This document shows positions 35,328 to 49,052 of a stretch of DNA of 64,000 bases, piece after piece. Both the position numbers and the translations under genes were made by a program. Position 1 is the first letter of the stretch. The number at the start of each line of letters is the position of its first letter. Source of the DNA: Dallia pectoralis (taxonomy: Eukaryota; Chordata; Actinopteri; Esociformes; Umbridae); contig CM055760.1 in the NCBI GenBank assembly GCA_029465975.1, forward strand, positions 8,245,575 through 8,309,574. The letters are read 5' to 3'. Below the pieces are notes generated by a model. The model was given only the letters and a program-made list of their open reading frames with translations, had not been told where the DNA came from and searched no databases.

Positions 35328-37344
35328 TGTGGCTTACTGTACCCTAACCTTTCCACAAACGATGGAACAGACATTAGCCAATCAAGTGGGGAGTTTTATC
35401 TAGTTTACATGCATTTACTGAGTCACCGTGAACACGACGAACTTATCTCCGGAACGTCTGTGAGCAGCCTAAAGCTTTGGCCCCATAATGTCATCCACGC
35501 TGGGGCCTCACGTCATAAACGCGTCTCTACTCCTCCCTAACAGATGGCAACTCTAACTTCTCCTCCCACCCGATCCTGACAAACAGAGCCTGCTCCTCCT
35601 CGACAAACAGACAAAGCAACGAGACGTACCGCTCTTGTAACAACGCCGTTCTTTCCGGGCGTCTTTGTGCCCCGTTTTCTTATCCGCAGACAGCGTCCGT
35701 GGGAACCCTTCAACTGCACTTCCTGCAGTGAAGATTAGCCAAATGAATTGGCCTGATCTGAGGAACGGTTTAGTTTGCGGAGCTGCGGGGAACGAGTGAG
35801 CCAGTTTCCCCGGTCTGCTATTGCATACTAATACAGTAGGACAGGCTCCGTGAACTACATTCGTCGGGGCTTATTTGATACGTTTGTAATATTTGTGACC
35901 GCTTGCGATCGTATCCTTCAAGCGGCCTGCCTGATAACAGATTCATGTCGCATTTTAGTCGCCGCCACGGTTCCATTCCAGGATGCTCGTCTGAGGTGAA
36001 TTAGGTCAGGTCAGTAGCCGAGTAGAAGTTACGTCGTACGTATCGAAATATGAAATAGATTACAGTTCCACACACGGACCAATCCGTGAATAAACACAAG
36101 CTCTCTCAGATATTATCACGCTGATGCTATTACACGTTTCCTGAAGGTTGACCATGGATCTCTGTTTTGTTTAAGGCAGGGAGAACGTATTTATCTGCAA
36201 TAACAGCATGTCTTCTCCAGGGCCACTTTGTTTTATCTTGACCATGTCCAGGGGCAGATCTCCCAAGCCCACCTCCACACGGTTTTACCTAACAGCGTCG
36301 TGTGAAACCCAAAGAAACATTACAGGAATTCAGAGAGAAGAGAGAGGTTAAAAGGGCTAGGAGAGGAGAAAAGGAGACGACGCGAAAGGAGAAAGAAAAA
36401 ATATGGGGTAAAAATTGAGATCGGAAAAATATGTATACGGAGAGTTATGGCGTGAGAGAATTGTTGGAATTGGCGTGAGTTTTTCTCAGACCTGATCCCT
36501 GAGAAGGCCTTCGACTGAACCTTTAAAAGCAAGACTTCAGTGTCTGGATATGCTTGTTTTTATCGTTGCTGAGTAGCTCTGACAGACAGAAAACCAAGGA
36601 AATCTGCGAGCCAAACTCTCCGTCAAACCCGTCGTCTATCTGCGTCTCCTGGTGACTCCAACTGTTTGTGTCGGCGATGCCAATCACGGCTCTCTCTGAT
36701 TGGCCCGGTGGGATAATTAAGATGTAGCGGGAGCACAATTACCATGACACATCTGTGCTCATCAGGGCCTCGCCGTTACTTCGCCAACACAGCTGTGCGC
36801 TGACGGGGCTGATAGAATCACAGACGTCGCCGTCATCATCATCATCATCGACCTGGGAGCTTGACGTCTGAGCGGAGTGACACTCGCCGGTTTGTATTCC
36901 AAAAGGGGAGGGCCGTGGGGTTACTGGAACAATCCGAGAGCCTCGGCCCGACCGCCACCGCTTGTGGAGAGAGGCAGACGTCCAACCTCATGACCTACCC
37001 ACGTGCACTTAGCTCACTCGTATAATAAAGGCAACAGTCCGTAACTTCGTATTTTCCTCCGTTTCGAAAGTTAAACACAGCTGTTGAAAGAGAGAAAGCG
37101 ACCCGGGCCTTCCTCCCTGTTTGTCAGACGTCTTCTCGCAGGAACGCTCCGGGAACCCGGCTGAGGGGAAACAGACGGGTTTGCGGTTCCGTGCGTGTGT
37201 GTGTGTGTGTAGCGGAGAGATGTAATGGAGTGACTGCAAATGAAGGATCTGTCGTATCCCAGCCACACGGAGGGGGAGAGCTGCTGGGCTTGCTCAGGTT
37301 TCCATCCGTCGGCTTGTCAGAGGCTTTCATAGTGGATTATAACG

Positions 37345-37422
37345 GTCGGCTGAGTGGAGGATGGAGGCTGAGGGGAGGATGGAGGCTGAGAGGAGGATGG
37401 AGGCTGAGGGGAGGATGGAGGC
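37345..37422. repeat. 18-bp GGAGGATGGAGGCTGAG repeat
   Basis: There are about four copies, purine-rich on the plus strand. Confidence 0.9.
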
Positions 37423-40400
37423 AAGGCCTGGGAGACAGACCGCGGTCAGCATCGCATCGGCTCGTCCTCTTGTGCTTTACGTTTCCGCATAAACCTCATC
37501 AATGCGCTGTCGTGAATTCCGCCGTCGTTCCCTGGACGACAGGGTGCTATGCACATGTTAATGTACACGCGCACACACACACACACACACCCTTGTGTTC
37601 AGACACAAACCGGCACACGCACCATATTTTAAGTCTTACCCCCATTCTAACCGTAGCGTCCGTTCTACCTCGTAACCGAAAATTAAACCCGAAGTTTACA
37701 AGCAGACCTTATCCCTCTTACTGTTTTTGTATAGATTTACTCTCTTTGTAGTTATTCTTTCATTAGCAGAGCATCGACACTGGCACAAGTACAAACACTG
37801 TACTAAAGTGTATTTTAAATACTATATACTATAGAAAGAGTGTGTTTTTATGTGAACAAGCAATTCTTCCCTGGTGACGTTATCCATAAGGACATAAGTG
37901 CCCCAAGCTGGCCACAATAACGGGACACCATTTGTTACCCTAATTCGATACCTGCTAATCTCAGATTGCACAGGGGGTCACTTCTCCTGTTGACCTTTCA
38001 GAATATTAATCTGCTTCGGAAGTATTACTTGTGTGTCTTTGTTCCTCTCCGTGTTTTGGATTCGTGCCCACGGTTCTCTTTCATGTTCCCGAGAAGGAAA
38101 CCGAAGGGGGTAAAAATCCTCAGTAAACCGACCGACGCGGAGGAGGAACCCATTGGCTTAGGGCCTTCAGACGTTTCGCACATTCTTCACTGATGTAGTT
38201 GATTGCAGTCACCATCACACTCTAGCTACTCGACACACACTTACGCACGCACAGACACACGCTCACACACGCACACACTGTAATAAGAAAACAAGCAGCA
38301 ACAGACATTTATGTTGGCTCCCATCACCTGCATTACAAATGGAGCATTGGGCTGTGAGTACAGAAACAGTCGGATTCTGGTCTCTGAAATAGCCCAGCGG
38401 TGGAGTCATTCAAACGGGTCTTCTGCGGTCTCTCCAACTGCAATAGAACCAGGCTCCCCTGAAAGTCATTCTTACATGTGTTTCGATCCCCATACATATT
38501 TAATGCGCTTAATCGAGAGCAGAGGGAGAATCTAACGTGAGAGGCTTCTCTGGTGGGTTGGTGGAAAAGACTGCCATTTTAATTCCTCATGTTTTCCCGT
38601 ACAGCTGAGCAAGACCGTAGCAGAAGTGAGCGTGGAGGAGGCGCGGGGAGGGGGAGAAACGGAGTAGGGAAAATACTTTCTTGCCTCCCCGTGAGGCCGG
38701 ACCCGTTCTTTATTACCTCTGTGAAGTCCTTTCATTAAAGCCCACGGGGTCAGCTGACACTGGCAGCAGTCGCTCTATCCTTTATACAACATGAAGATGT
38801 GGCCAACAGCTCATAAAACCCACTTAAATCTGCCTTTCTGAAAGGAGCGGGCCTTATCGCTCCCTCTTTCCGTTTCTTTCCTCTCTTCCCGCCGTGAATC
38901 TCTCTCACTCTCTTCGGAAGACTTGTCACTGCCCCCCGGATAAAGGCGGGTTCAGCGGTGATGCGGCGCCGTTGCCAGGCCTGTTGCCATGGAAGCAGGC
39001 TTTTAATTCAGGCATCTCGTCGGTCCGACGGGGTCCTGTCGTGTTGTAACGGGCAACTGGTTGTGGGTGCTCGACGGGGGGTTGGGGTTTTGAATTAGAC
39101 AGATCTACACTCACACACCAGAAGACAGGAGAGGCCTACCACAGCTTTTCTCAAACCAAGGTCCGTGGACCATCGTCTGTCCGTAGATGAATGGAGCTAT
39201 TAGCAGTAATGAAAGGTGAAATAAACACAAGAACGTGTACGTTTCTTCACGTCTTGATGGTTCTAGTTATGTAAATGTAAAGTTTACTGTGTTTCAAAAA
39301 GAAAAGGGCAGAAAACCAGTCCTTGTCTAGCCCACCTTCCCGTTATTTCTAACTGCAGTGTAACTGTCATTCTTCCGTTGAGGAGTATTTTTAGCCTCGT
39401 TCCTTTGATGGTGAAGGTTGAGGTGTAAAGTACACATGAGCCTGGCGGTCGGGTCACCTTGTCAGAGAAGGAGCAGGAGCGTTTCGGCGTCCGAACGACG
39501 CCAGGAGATGAGAGCGACGGGGGAGACGAGTGTGCGTGAGGAGACAGGGCGGAGGGCGTCAACAGTAAAAGCACTTCTGAGTGCCTGGTCGTGGCCAAGC
39601 CGGAGGAGGAACAGGAAGTGTGTGTTCATTAGCAGGGCCCCCGGGGGAGAGAGTGTGTCAGGAGGCCAGGACTAATCCCCACGGCAACCAAGCCAATGAC
39701 CGCCTTTCTGGCTGCCGCCTGTCAATCATCTCCGTTGTGATGTGTTCCTGGGGTGCAGTTACTGGGCTCTCCCTGTCATGCGATTTGTTCTCACGTCTCA
39801 CTTATCCCATGCTCTCCGCGTTCTTGAAGTGTCTGTGCGTGCGGATCTCTAAGTCAATGTTGTTGAACGCGAACCCGACTGTCAGAACAGGTAAATAAGC
39901 AGCGGATTCACAGCGGCAGGTGTGCTATGGGTCACGGAGTAGGGTGACGGCTTGTCGTTCCGAATGTTCGACATGGATACGGCCAAGGCTGCCACGACTG
40001 TCTCTTCAACTCCAGTCAGACTCAGACGTTGACCTGTTTTCCCGTCTGTCTCAACATATGTAAAGAGGCATCTATGAATATTGATTTAGAATGGTTGCTA
40101 TACGTTCATTAATATGCATGTTGATTTGACCGCGTCCCACAGGTCCAACCGGTACAAACGTACATTAGCCTGTGGCGTCTTGTTTTTTATGGCGGAGCAT
40201 AACGTCTCTTCCCCCGCCTACTTCCTGGATGAAGCTGTTAGCTGTTAGAACATGAAGCCTTGCAGCCCATGTTCCCCGGGCAGAGATACCTCAGATGGTG
40301 GTTACAGAGATGACGTGACATCTCCAGGACGGAGGACGGCAGTGTGAACGGCAGGTGACTACGCCACCCGGATCCCACAGACAATTAGAGCAGAAGACGA

Positions 40401-41756
40401 GGCTCTCCGACACACCTGACCCCCGGTCTCTCCTTGGCCTCCAGCGCTAATCAGAACTTCTGCTCGATGGGGCATCCCTGTGTCTGTTTTGACTGGACAC
40501 ACACACACACACATAGTCACAAACACACACACACACCTCCAACCACATTCATTCGTCGTCTTCATTTCCGCATACAAGATCCCGCGGGAATATGTACACG
40601 AGCTAGCCAGAAATTGTATATTGATGATATTGCATTGTCCTGCAAAAAGGAAGAGCTTTGGGCCCATACCATGTACACGGAGGAGTTATGTTTTTAATTT
40701 AACACTCACCTTTTCCTTTCGTCTTGTTAACACGAAAAAACACAGAATAAATGCTGAATGCCATATCTAATAATGTAATGTCCGCGTCATCCATAATAGC
40801 ATATACCTGCCTCTGTCCCCATCATGACAGTACCAGCGGTTTCGATGAGAAACTCTCCATCTCTTTCCATCTGTTCTTCTCTCCTCTCACACCAGACTTT
40901 CTCATTACACCGACTCATCTCGTCCTCTTTGTTTTAACTGTCCATCCACGTGTGCCGTCCTCGCTCACCCCGTCACTCTCTCGTCTTTCTGCAGACTCTC
41001 GTTCGCTCTTCTTCGAGGTGTAGTGGTCTTCCGGTGTCTCCAACTTTGTCCTCAGTCACTCTGTCTTTTCTCTGACAGCGCGCGTCTTCCTCTGTATGAC
41101 AGGTGACATGTGGCAATTTCCCACCATCAACGACACAAAATGTGCAACCCACAGAGGGTCTGAATGCTTTTTTATTGTGATCATTTCCATTATGGCTCTA
41201 AAATGTGTCGTCGTGTTTAGTCGCAGAGTTTTACAAATTGTTTTAATTGCATCCTTTGTGCTAAACCTAAATCCTTTTTCCCTCGCGGGAACTGGCGGAA
41301 TCTCATCACGAGGTTGAGTTTTCGTTTCATTTTCCTCGTGGGGATACACAAACACACACACACACACATACTTTCCTTGTTTTTTTTTGTTTTTTTTTAC
41401 AAGAGTTTCCACTTCTTTGTCGTCCCACCCTTCATCTGCTAGCACTAAAAAGGTCTTTTGTTCAAATTTTAATTACCCTCTCACATAAAACAGCTCTTGA
41501 CTTCTGAGCACAGCACGTTTGGAGAGGTTGCCTCCCTGATTGGTTGCGAAATTGGATAACCACCTCTTTGTGCCGACTGTCAATCTCCATTACTGGAAGA
41601 GGTTTTTCACATAGCGAAGGCTGTGGTTAACAGAAAAATATGTCATGTTTCCGAAACGCTTTCTAGTGAGTTGCATCTCTGTCATTTGCTTAATTGAAAG
41701 CTTTGTTTCGAACATTCTCTAAATCAATCAGTCCTTTGAAGAGAGAATAGGCCTAA

Positions 41757-43245
41757 AACACTTCCATACACTGTGCCTCTAACACACTTACATACACAGT
41801 GCCTCTAACACACTTCCATACACAGTGCCTCTAACACACTTCCATACACTGTGCCTCTAACACACTTACATACACAGTGCCTCTAACACACATCCATACA
41901 CTGTGCCTCTAACACACTTCCGTACACAGTGCCTCTAACACACTTACATACACAGTGCCTCTAACACACATCCATACACTGTGCCTCTAACACACTTACA
42001 TAAACAGTGCCTCTAACACACTTCCATACACTGTGCCTCTAACACACTTACATACACAGTGCCTCTAACACACTTCCGTACACAGTTCCTCTAACACACT
42101 TCCATACCCTGTGCCTCTAACACACTTACATACACAGTGCCTCTAACATACATCCATACACTGGGCCTCTAACACACTTCTGTACACAGTGCCTATAACA
42201 CACTTACATACACAGTGCCTCTAACACACATCCATACACTGTGCCTCTAACACACTTACATACACAGTGCCTCTAACACACTTCCGTACACAATGCCTCT
42301 AACACACTTACATACACAGTGCCTCTAACACACATCCATACACAGTGCCTCTAACACACATCCATACACTGTGCCTCTAACACACTTGCATACACAGTGC
42401 CTCTAACACACATCCATACACTGTGCCTCTAACACACTTCCATACACAGTGCCTCTAACACACTTCCATACACAGTGCCTCTAACACACTTACATACACA
42501 GTGCCTCTAACACACATCCATACACTGTGCCTCTAACACACTTCCATACACAGTGCCTCTAACACACTTCCGTACACAGTGCCTCTAACACACATCCATA
42601 CACTGTGCCTCTAACACACTTACATACACAGTGCCTCTAACACACATCCATACACTGTGCCTCTAACACACTTCCATACACAGTGCCTCTAACACACTTC
42701 CGTACACAGTGCCTCTAACACACTTCCATACACAGTGCCTCTAACACACTTCCGTACACAGTGCCTCTAACACACTTCCATACACAGTGCCTCTAACACA
42801 CTTCCATACACTGTGCCTCTAACACACTTCCGTACACAGTGCCTCTAACACACTTCCATACACAGTGCCTATAACACACTTCCGTACACAGTGCCTCTAA
42901 CACACTTCCATACACAGTGCCTCTAACACACTTCCGTACACAGTGCCTCTAACACACTTCCATACACAGTGCCTCTAACACACTTCCGTACACAGTGCCT
43001 CTAACACACTTCCGTACACAGTGCCTCTAACACACTTCCGTACACAGTGCCTCTAACACACTTCCGTACACAGTGCCTCTAACACACTTCCGTACACAGT
43101 GCCTCTAACACACTTCCGTACACAGTGCCTCTAACACACTTCCGTACACAGTGCCTCTAACACACTTCCATACACTGTGCCTCTAACACACTTCCGTACA
43201 CAGTGCCTCTAACACACTTCCGTACACAGTGCCTCTAACGCACAT
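41757..43245. repeat. 26-bp minisatellite (about 57 copies)
   Basis: The unit contains ACAGTGCCTCTAACACACTT plus CC(A/G)TAC. The left two thirds is a mix of four variants: TTACATACACAG, ATCCATACACTG, TTCCATACACTG and TTCCGTACACAG. From about 42,870 rightward the copies become nearly uniform TTCCGTACACAG. This gradient suggests that recent turnover has been concentrated near the right end. Confidence 0.97.
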
Positions 43246-45788
43246 CCCTGAACACACTGGAACACATAACCATTGTTTCTGCAAGCCTGGCAGCTATCCC
43301 TCTGAGGTAATACACACGCGCGCACGCGGCTTCCACCTATTCCTGCGTGTGTGTTGTTTGCCCGTTGCCTCAGTAAATGTAGCGATGCATATAATCACTT
43401 GTGCTGGTCTCCCTCCCAGTGGATTTATACGTAATCCTCATTGATTTACTTTACTGCAGTTTTATGATTACCACAGCCGCTGTCTGCTATCATTATGTTG
43501 ATTACTTTTTTCTTGTTGTTTTTCGATGGACTTACTGCGCATCATATTGACACGGGACCTTAACATTGATTGGTCTTCATATGCGGGATTAATGGTGTTT
43601 CCACTGAATGTGTTGGGACAAAAACGCTCCCGTTCAGTTTGACCTTGTTTGGTTAAAACCATGTAAGGAACGAAGGAAAGCGCCGTAGTTGGAGTTCCGC
43701 GTGGTCGATTCATCGCTGTTTACGACAGGCACGTCTTGTCCCCACTACTTCATTTAATCCCAATTGAGACCTGCCGTTCCATGTAGCTTCGATCCGGAGA
43801 ACCGTCACCCACCCCCCGTCCGGGAGACGAGACGATGAGCGCTTTTTGATAGCCGTGCTCTTTTTCCGTCTCCGTTATAAATGACACGTCGCGCGGCTAT
43901 GAGCTAATGTGAGCCGTGGCGTCTGTGCGGGGGGTCTTCATCTCGACATAACGACGGGATGGGAGACGCGGCGTGAAGAGGTTTATTGTGCTGTGTCGTT
44001 CTGTGAACTTCGAGATCTCGGGCATCATTTCGATGACGAGTCAATCGACGGGGGATGTCGTCTCGTACACACGCCGCCCGACACAGCGTGGGCTCCGTGC
44101 CGTTGATTCGCCTGATAAATGTCCGTGGGGGGGAATTCTCGAGAAGCGTCCTATCAGCAGAGACACACAACGCTGAGCGTACGGAGGTTTTTACACTGCC
44201 GATTGTTTTTTTCCTGCTCTCCTGAAGTGAATCCGTCGCGATCGGGTGTGCTCGCGCGCCGTTGCATTGTGGGATGGCGGATGTGTTGGGTTTGAGTGGG
44301 TGTTTTAAGCTGCAATTACTGCCAGTGTTGAATGTAGCTTTGCTTTAAGGAAACCCCAACCCGAGCGCTATCGTCTGGTGTTTGGTTCGTTAGTGTCACG
44401 GAGGTACTCTTTTGTCTTTTGAAAGTTCCACGACTTCAGAAACACCTTTGCACTATCAATAAACGGACAAATGAAACAAACAGCAGACAGGGGAACAGAA
44501 AGGCAGGCGTGCGAGCGAAAAAAGCATCTCTAGTCAAACGTCTCTAGTCAAGCGTGGCACTCTCTGATGTTCTGTTCACTTCTATCATCTCGCGTCTTCA
44601 CAAAGAAGTGACGCCAGCGATGCTTTCAACTCGCACCTATTCCAATCTGTCCATCAGTCGCCCCGATGCTGGTTTCATATCAAGGCCGATCTAAACAAAG
44701 GTGTTATCGTCTCCAGACCGCAGGGCCACCCGCTCGTTATCACCAGAACAACTCGAATGTCCCGTCATGTTGAGTCACTTAAAGCCAGTGGGTCCGGGTT
44801 GTTTACACCTGACAGGGTTCAGGTGGGAGAGTTACTTAAGTTCTTGGCTGGATCGTGTGTCTTCCGATGGTTCTCTGACGCGGGCCGGCGGAAACGAAAG
44901 CGTCTTATCTCCTCAGCCCCACTCCGATCTTATCGGACGTCTTCTGCGTCTCAGGAAGGGACACGATGCACAGGACGTCTCCGGTTCTCTTCAGCACACG
45001 CCCTCTACGCTGTCAACGCATTCCCCCCTGCTGAAACTAAAGACGTGGTGGCTTTCCTTTGGATGACTCACAGTCAGAGGACTCTGGGAAAAAGTGTGAG
45101 GACGTATTTGAAAACTGACGAGTGTGCCTTTGTCTTCTGTCTGCACACACGAGGAATAGAGGAAGAAAAGTGGGGAAGTGTTTTTATGATTTACGGTCAA
45201 ACAAGGCCCCAAACGGTGCCCCGTTCTCTGATATTACTAGGAGTTCAATATCTGGATCATTTGGAAAAAACGGAAGCTCATGAGAAAAGGTCAAGACTTC
45301 CAGTTCCAGGAACACCAGTCAACTACGTTCTCTCTCACAGTCTGACTTTACGGTACTGCTGTTCTAGGAAAATAAAAAGACAACGTGAAAGCTATTGACT
45401 TTTTATAAAAACACTCGGCCCTTAGAGACGTTTACAGTTGTGCTGTAAGTGAAGTTGAGCTTTATTGGAGAGCCGAAGCGAAGTCTTGGAGAACAAATGT
45501 GTCTTAAACACTTTAGAAAGCTCCTTGTGATTTATTCCAGAAGAAATCACGTTAACATGTCTACCTGCCCTGCGTCCCGGTTTCATGTCTGCTCTCACCG
45601 AATTGTTTGCATGTTTTCTTTTTTACACAGAGAATATAAATCATGGTCTCTAACTCCTATCTTTCCTTCTTAATCTCCCTCTCTCTGTCTTTTTATCTCT
45701 CTCTCTCTCTTTGTCTCTCTTTGTCTCTCTCACTCACTCACTCTCTCTCTCTCTCTCTCTTTCTCTCTCCGTTTCTCTCTCTGTCCAG

Positions 45789-45969
45789 GTGGAGTGGCTA
45801 AAGAACGAGGAGATCATTGACCCCGCTGATGACCGTAACTTCTACATCACAATCGACCACAACCTGATCATTAAACAAGCCAGATTATCAGACACAGCTA
45901 ACTACACGTGTGTCGCCAAGAACATCGTTGCTAAGCGACGGAGCACCACGGCAACAGTCATCGTCTACG
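45789..45969 (+). CDS. unc5c: unc5c exon: remainder of Ig domain 2
   Basis: The acceptor is ctctgtccAG, preceded by more than 100 bases of CT-rich tract; the donor is TACG|GTAACG. The exon has 181 bases, phase 0 in and phase 1 out. The translation includes EWLKNEEIIDPADD, ITIDHNLIIKQARL and DTANYTCVAKNIVAKRR. The Trp of EWL is the core Ig tryptophan, and YTC holds the F-strand cysteine that pairs with the LQC cysteine of the previous exon. NYT is a potential N-glycosylation sequon. The exon ends in TTATVIVY, the G strand, directly before the first TSP1 repeat. This is one of the most conserved segments of vertebrate UNC5C. Confidence 0.99.
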
Positions 45970-47635
45970 GTAACGATCAAATTCCCGATGAGCTTATGTA
46001 AAGCATGCCAGACGTGACACGCTGTCACATCGCTTCTCAACCTAAATATGAACAAATATGTCTGTGTCTTTGACTTTAAATATCTGTCGATTACTCACCG
46101 ATGTGTGGCACAGTACCGGAATCACCAACTAGAACCCAGGATTTATTGAACCGTGTGAAATTTAAAACCCGACGAGAACGTGGTTTTTCGCTTACGTCGT
46201 TCTTTCAAAACGCTGGGACAACACATGATATTTGCTTGGCACCCTCAGGAACGTTTTAGGAAGAAAAAAATTGGTATTTTATGTTTTAATGTTCTAGGTG
46301 TAGTAAAACCCATGTTATTCTGTGTTCTAACGTTCTTATTTAGAAACTATAGAAACCTCTGTTCACACCATTAAAACTCCCAGGATCCTCTGATTGGCTG
46401 TGTTGCTGTCCACTAACAGGCATGACAGGATATGATGTTGTGTTTCCTTTGAAGTGGTGTCTGTTTTGAATAGATAAACATGATCAGCTTTCCTTCTTAA
46501 AAGCACAGTGGCCTTTTTCCATGCATGGAGAAGATCGTCTTTGATAATAATAATTCTATAATAATAATCTATAAGTTATATTATTTTCATAATTACCTCT
46601 CACTGCCATGTCACAATCAATAAGTACTGTTTAATGTCTAATGAAAGTCCAATCTCTACCAACAAAACATTTTCCTCATTACATGTTAGTAGTTTTACCA
46701 AATGTCTTATTCAATTTTCTCAAATTTACCAATCTATATATATTTTCGTTCTTAGACTGTAAATGAAATGTCCCTGGAAAACTTAAGCAACCAGAGTGAA
46801 ATGTTCTTAGAATCATTTTTGGAAACATAAAATAAAGATTACTCAGTTTAACTGAAATTAACAATCAATGAATTGACACCAAAAGGATGTGCTAGCAGGC
46901 TTCTGCACATGGCAATGTTGCTATGAATTTGATACATTTACAATTTAAAGAATACTTCATCCGCCCTAACGAAGTATTCGGGTGTTTCTTCTCAGAGTCA
47001 AAACTGCTTTTAAGGAGAACCCCAACTGTGCTTACACACACACACACACACAGAAACATTCAGTTAATCAACGAGCAACAATGTCATTCAATCGGGTTCT
47101 GAATTATCTGGAGCTGTCAAACCTAGTTACTTTTTACATTTTAAAGGGCAGGCCGTCGAGAACCCCGACCCGTCCAGTAAGTTCAAACCGCTGCGTCTTC
47201 AGATTAGAGCGTTGTGGCAGATCTGGCTAACCTGGCTGCCATGGTGACGTCCATTTGGCCCTCAGGATTCCACCCCTGGGGGGATGTGACCGCCCACCCA
47301 CCACGTGAACTTATTAAGGCAGTCATCAGTCTCTCAGCTCGGCTAATCATCAGCTAACAGACACCAGGCCATTTTTAGCCACTGCCCACCAACACACAAA
47401 GGCAGACACACACAACCATTTATTTGACTAACATTTACCGACTTGTCCATGGGTAGTGGTATCGGTCCGGTCGTGTATCGGTATAGTATGAAGCAAACAC
47501 CCGCACACACACACCAATTAACCAAGACCAAAATGTGTGGAGGCTTTCAGGAACCGATGACGTCACCAGGGTCAGGTTTCAGATTTAGCCCGCCAGTGTC
47601 TCCCAGTGAACCACAATGTCCAGAACCCACACACT

Positions 47636-47639
<4 letters not shown>

Positions 47640-47666
<27 letters not shown>
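47640..47666. repeat. (CA)n microsatellite
   Basis: This is a CA tract in plus orientation. Confidence 0.9.
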
Positions 47667-47760
47667 TGGCATTAGATCGCTGATATTATGTTATGTGCCC
47701 TATTTGCTTCTTGATCTATTAAAGTTGTTCTTCCTGACACGGGTTGGGAGCAATAGAGTG

Positions 47761-47763
<3 letters not shown>

Positions 47764-47799
<36 letters not shown>

Positions 47800-47802
47800 T
47801 GA
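47764..47802. repeat. (GT)n microsatellite
   Basis: This GT tract is complementary to the CA tracts on both sides in the same intron. Confidence 0.92.
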
Positions 47803-47938
47803 TAGAACTGGGGTTTTTGTCGCTGTCTCACTGATGTAGTCTGGGAGGCCTCAGTCTGATGAAAACAGCTTTGATGTCGGCTCATCCTTAAAAGAATGAA
47901 CCAGCCTGTGTTGCATCAGTCCCCTTGCCCCTACATGC

Positions 47939-47940
<2 letters not shown>

Positions 47941-47980
<40 letters not shown>

Positions 47981-47998
47981 CACACACACACACAATCA
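47941..47998. repeat. (CA)n microsatellite
   Basis: The CA tract is interrupted once by TCACACA. Confidence 0.92.
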
Positions 47999-48632
47999 CA
48001 CACATCAGTCTCCAAAACATTATAGATTGGAGGGTTCAGTCTGACAATAGTGATCTGAAATAAAGAGGACCGCGTGAAAGAGAGTGTTTTGAGATTGGTT
48101 TGTAATTGCAATTGAAGACAGAGTTGCCCATTGGATTCCTATATACAGAGAGAGAGAGAGAACGGGAGAAAGAGAGAAAGAAAGAGTGTAAGAGAGGAAG
48201 GGATAGAGAAAAGGATTAGCGTGCACAGAATGAGAAACCAATAAATCCTAGAAGGAAAGAAAACCGGAAGAAATTTGAGGCTTAGGTTCTTCGTCCCTGG
48301 GGTCTGGCGCTTGGAGGAAGAACGCCACGTCGCAAAGTCCTGGCTCCGTAGGCCCTCCGGATCCTTAAATGCCACGGTCGTGTTCTCAGCCGCACAAGTT
48401 CCACTCTCTTCTGGATTTATTCTGAGACGACGGAAATTGCAGGAAGGGAAAAAGAGATCCGAGGGATTCCGACGACGGAAAATGCAGCCACCGGAATAAC
48501 TAGTCCGCCCAAAGACACAGACCACCACCAGGGCTTCATCGGGTGACCGGAAATGCACCTGCACATGTGTTCTCCGGGTGCCTCCAGATTCCTTACTGTG
48601 TTTCAGCTAAACGGTCGTTGTCTCTGTTTCAG

Positions 48633-48800
48633 TGAACGGCGGCTGGTCCACATGGACAGAGTGGACCGTGTGCAACAGCCGCTGCGGTCGCGGGTTCCAG
48701 AAGCGAACGCGGAGCTGCACGAACCCGGCGCCGCTCAACGGGGGCGCCATCTGCGATGGGCAGGGCATCCAGAAGCTGGCGTGCAACCCGCTGTGCCCAG
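48633..48800 (+). CDS. unc5c: unc5c exon: first thrombospondin type-1 repeat
   Basis: The acceptor is tctctgtttcAG and the donor is CCCAG|GTAGGC. The exon has 168 bases, phase 1 in and phase 1 out, and encodes one complete TSP1 module. It begins VNGG and has the WxxWxxW signature WSTWTEWTVCNSRCGRGF, whose first two tryptophans are typical C-mannosylation sites. The CSxxCG-type core follows (here CNSRCGRG), then RTRSCTNPAPLNGG and the closing cysteines in LACNPLCP. One module per exon with symmetrical 1-1 phase is the usual TSP1 arrangement and allows clean exon shuffling or skipping. TSP1 modules form the membrane-proximal stalk of UNC5 receptors. Confidence 0.98.
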
Positions 48801-49052
48801 GTAGGCGCCGGGACCGGGGTGGCGCCACGGGCACGGGGGGGTCTGTTGTCTGGGCATCACAAACGGGCCGCTATATTTGTTAGAAATATAGATGTGTGTG
48901 TGTCATTCTCACCCTCGCTGTTTTTTTGTCCCCCCCTCCCCCACATCTTCCACCCCCCCCTTCCCCCACGGCTCCGCTACTGTCGAACCTTGTCTCATCC
49001 GATCACGCCCACCCTCGTGGCCACGCCTCCCTCACCCGTCACGGCCTATTAG
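48801..49052 (+). other. unc5c: unc5c intron 6 (252 bp)
   Basis: This is the shortest intron in the window, separating the two TSP1 exons. It has GT..AG borders. The acceptor region ends in cacggcctattAG and has only a modest pyrimidine run next to the AG; the stronger C-rich tract (48,930-48,970) lies further upstream. Confidence 0.95.

Larger units (their letters stand above)
34366..45788 (+). other. unc5c: unc5c intron 4 (11.4 kb)
   Basis: This is the GT..AG intron inside the Ig2 coding region. Its first 962 bases are a 26-bp minisatellite containing donor-like sites, and a second, unrelated 26-bp minisatellite lies at about 41,757-43,245. The intervals 35,330-37,340 and 37,430-41,750 are mainly unique sequence with short CA tracts and an 18-bp-unit GGAGGATGGAGGCTGAG repeat (37,345-37,422). 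The interval 43,250-45,660 is unique. A fragment near 39,150-39,175 (CTCAAACC..GGTCCGTGGACC) resembles degenerate hAT termini. No gene is recognised. The 3' end has a very strong CT-repeat polypyrimidine tract. Confidence 0.9.
45970..48632 (+). other. unc5c: unc5c intron 5 (2.7 kb)
   Basis: This is the GT..AG intron between Ig2 and TSP1-1. It includes AT-rich unique sequence (about 46,390-46,980). It also holds (CA)n at 47,640-47,666, (GT)n at about 47,764-47,800 and (CA)n at about 47,941-47,998; because these alternate in orientation, the RNA could fold back. No gene is recognised. Confidence 0.9.

Noticed and set aside
39140..39190. hAT-like CTCAAACC..GGTCCGTGGACC fragment
   Set aside because: It is too short and diverged, with no second terminus or duplication.
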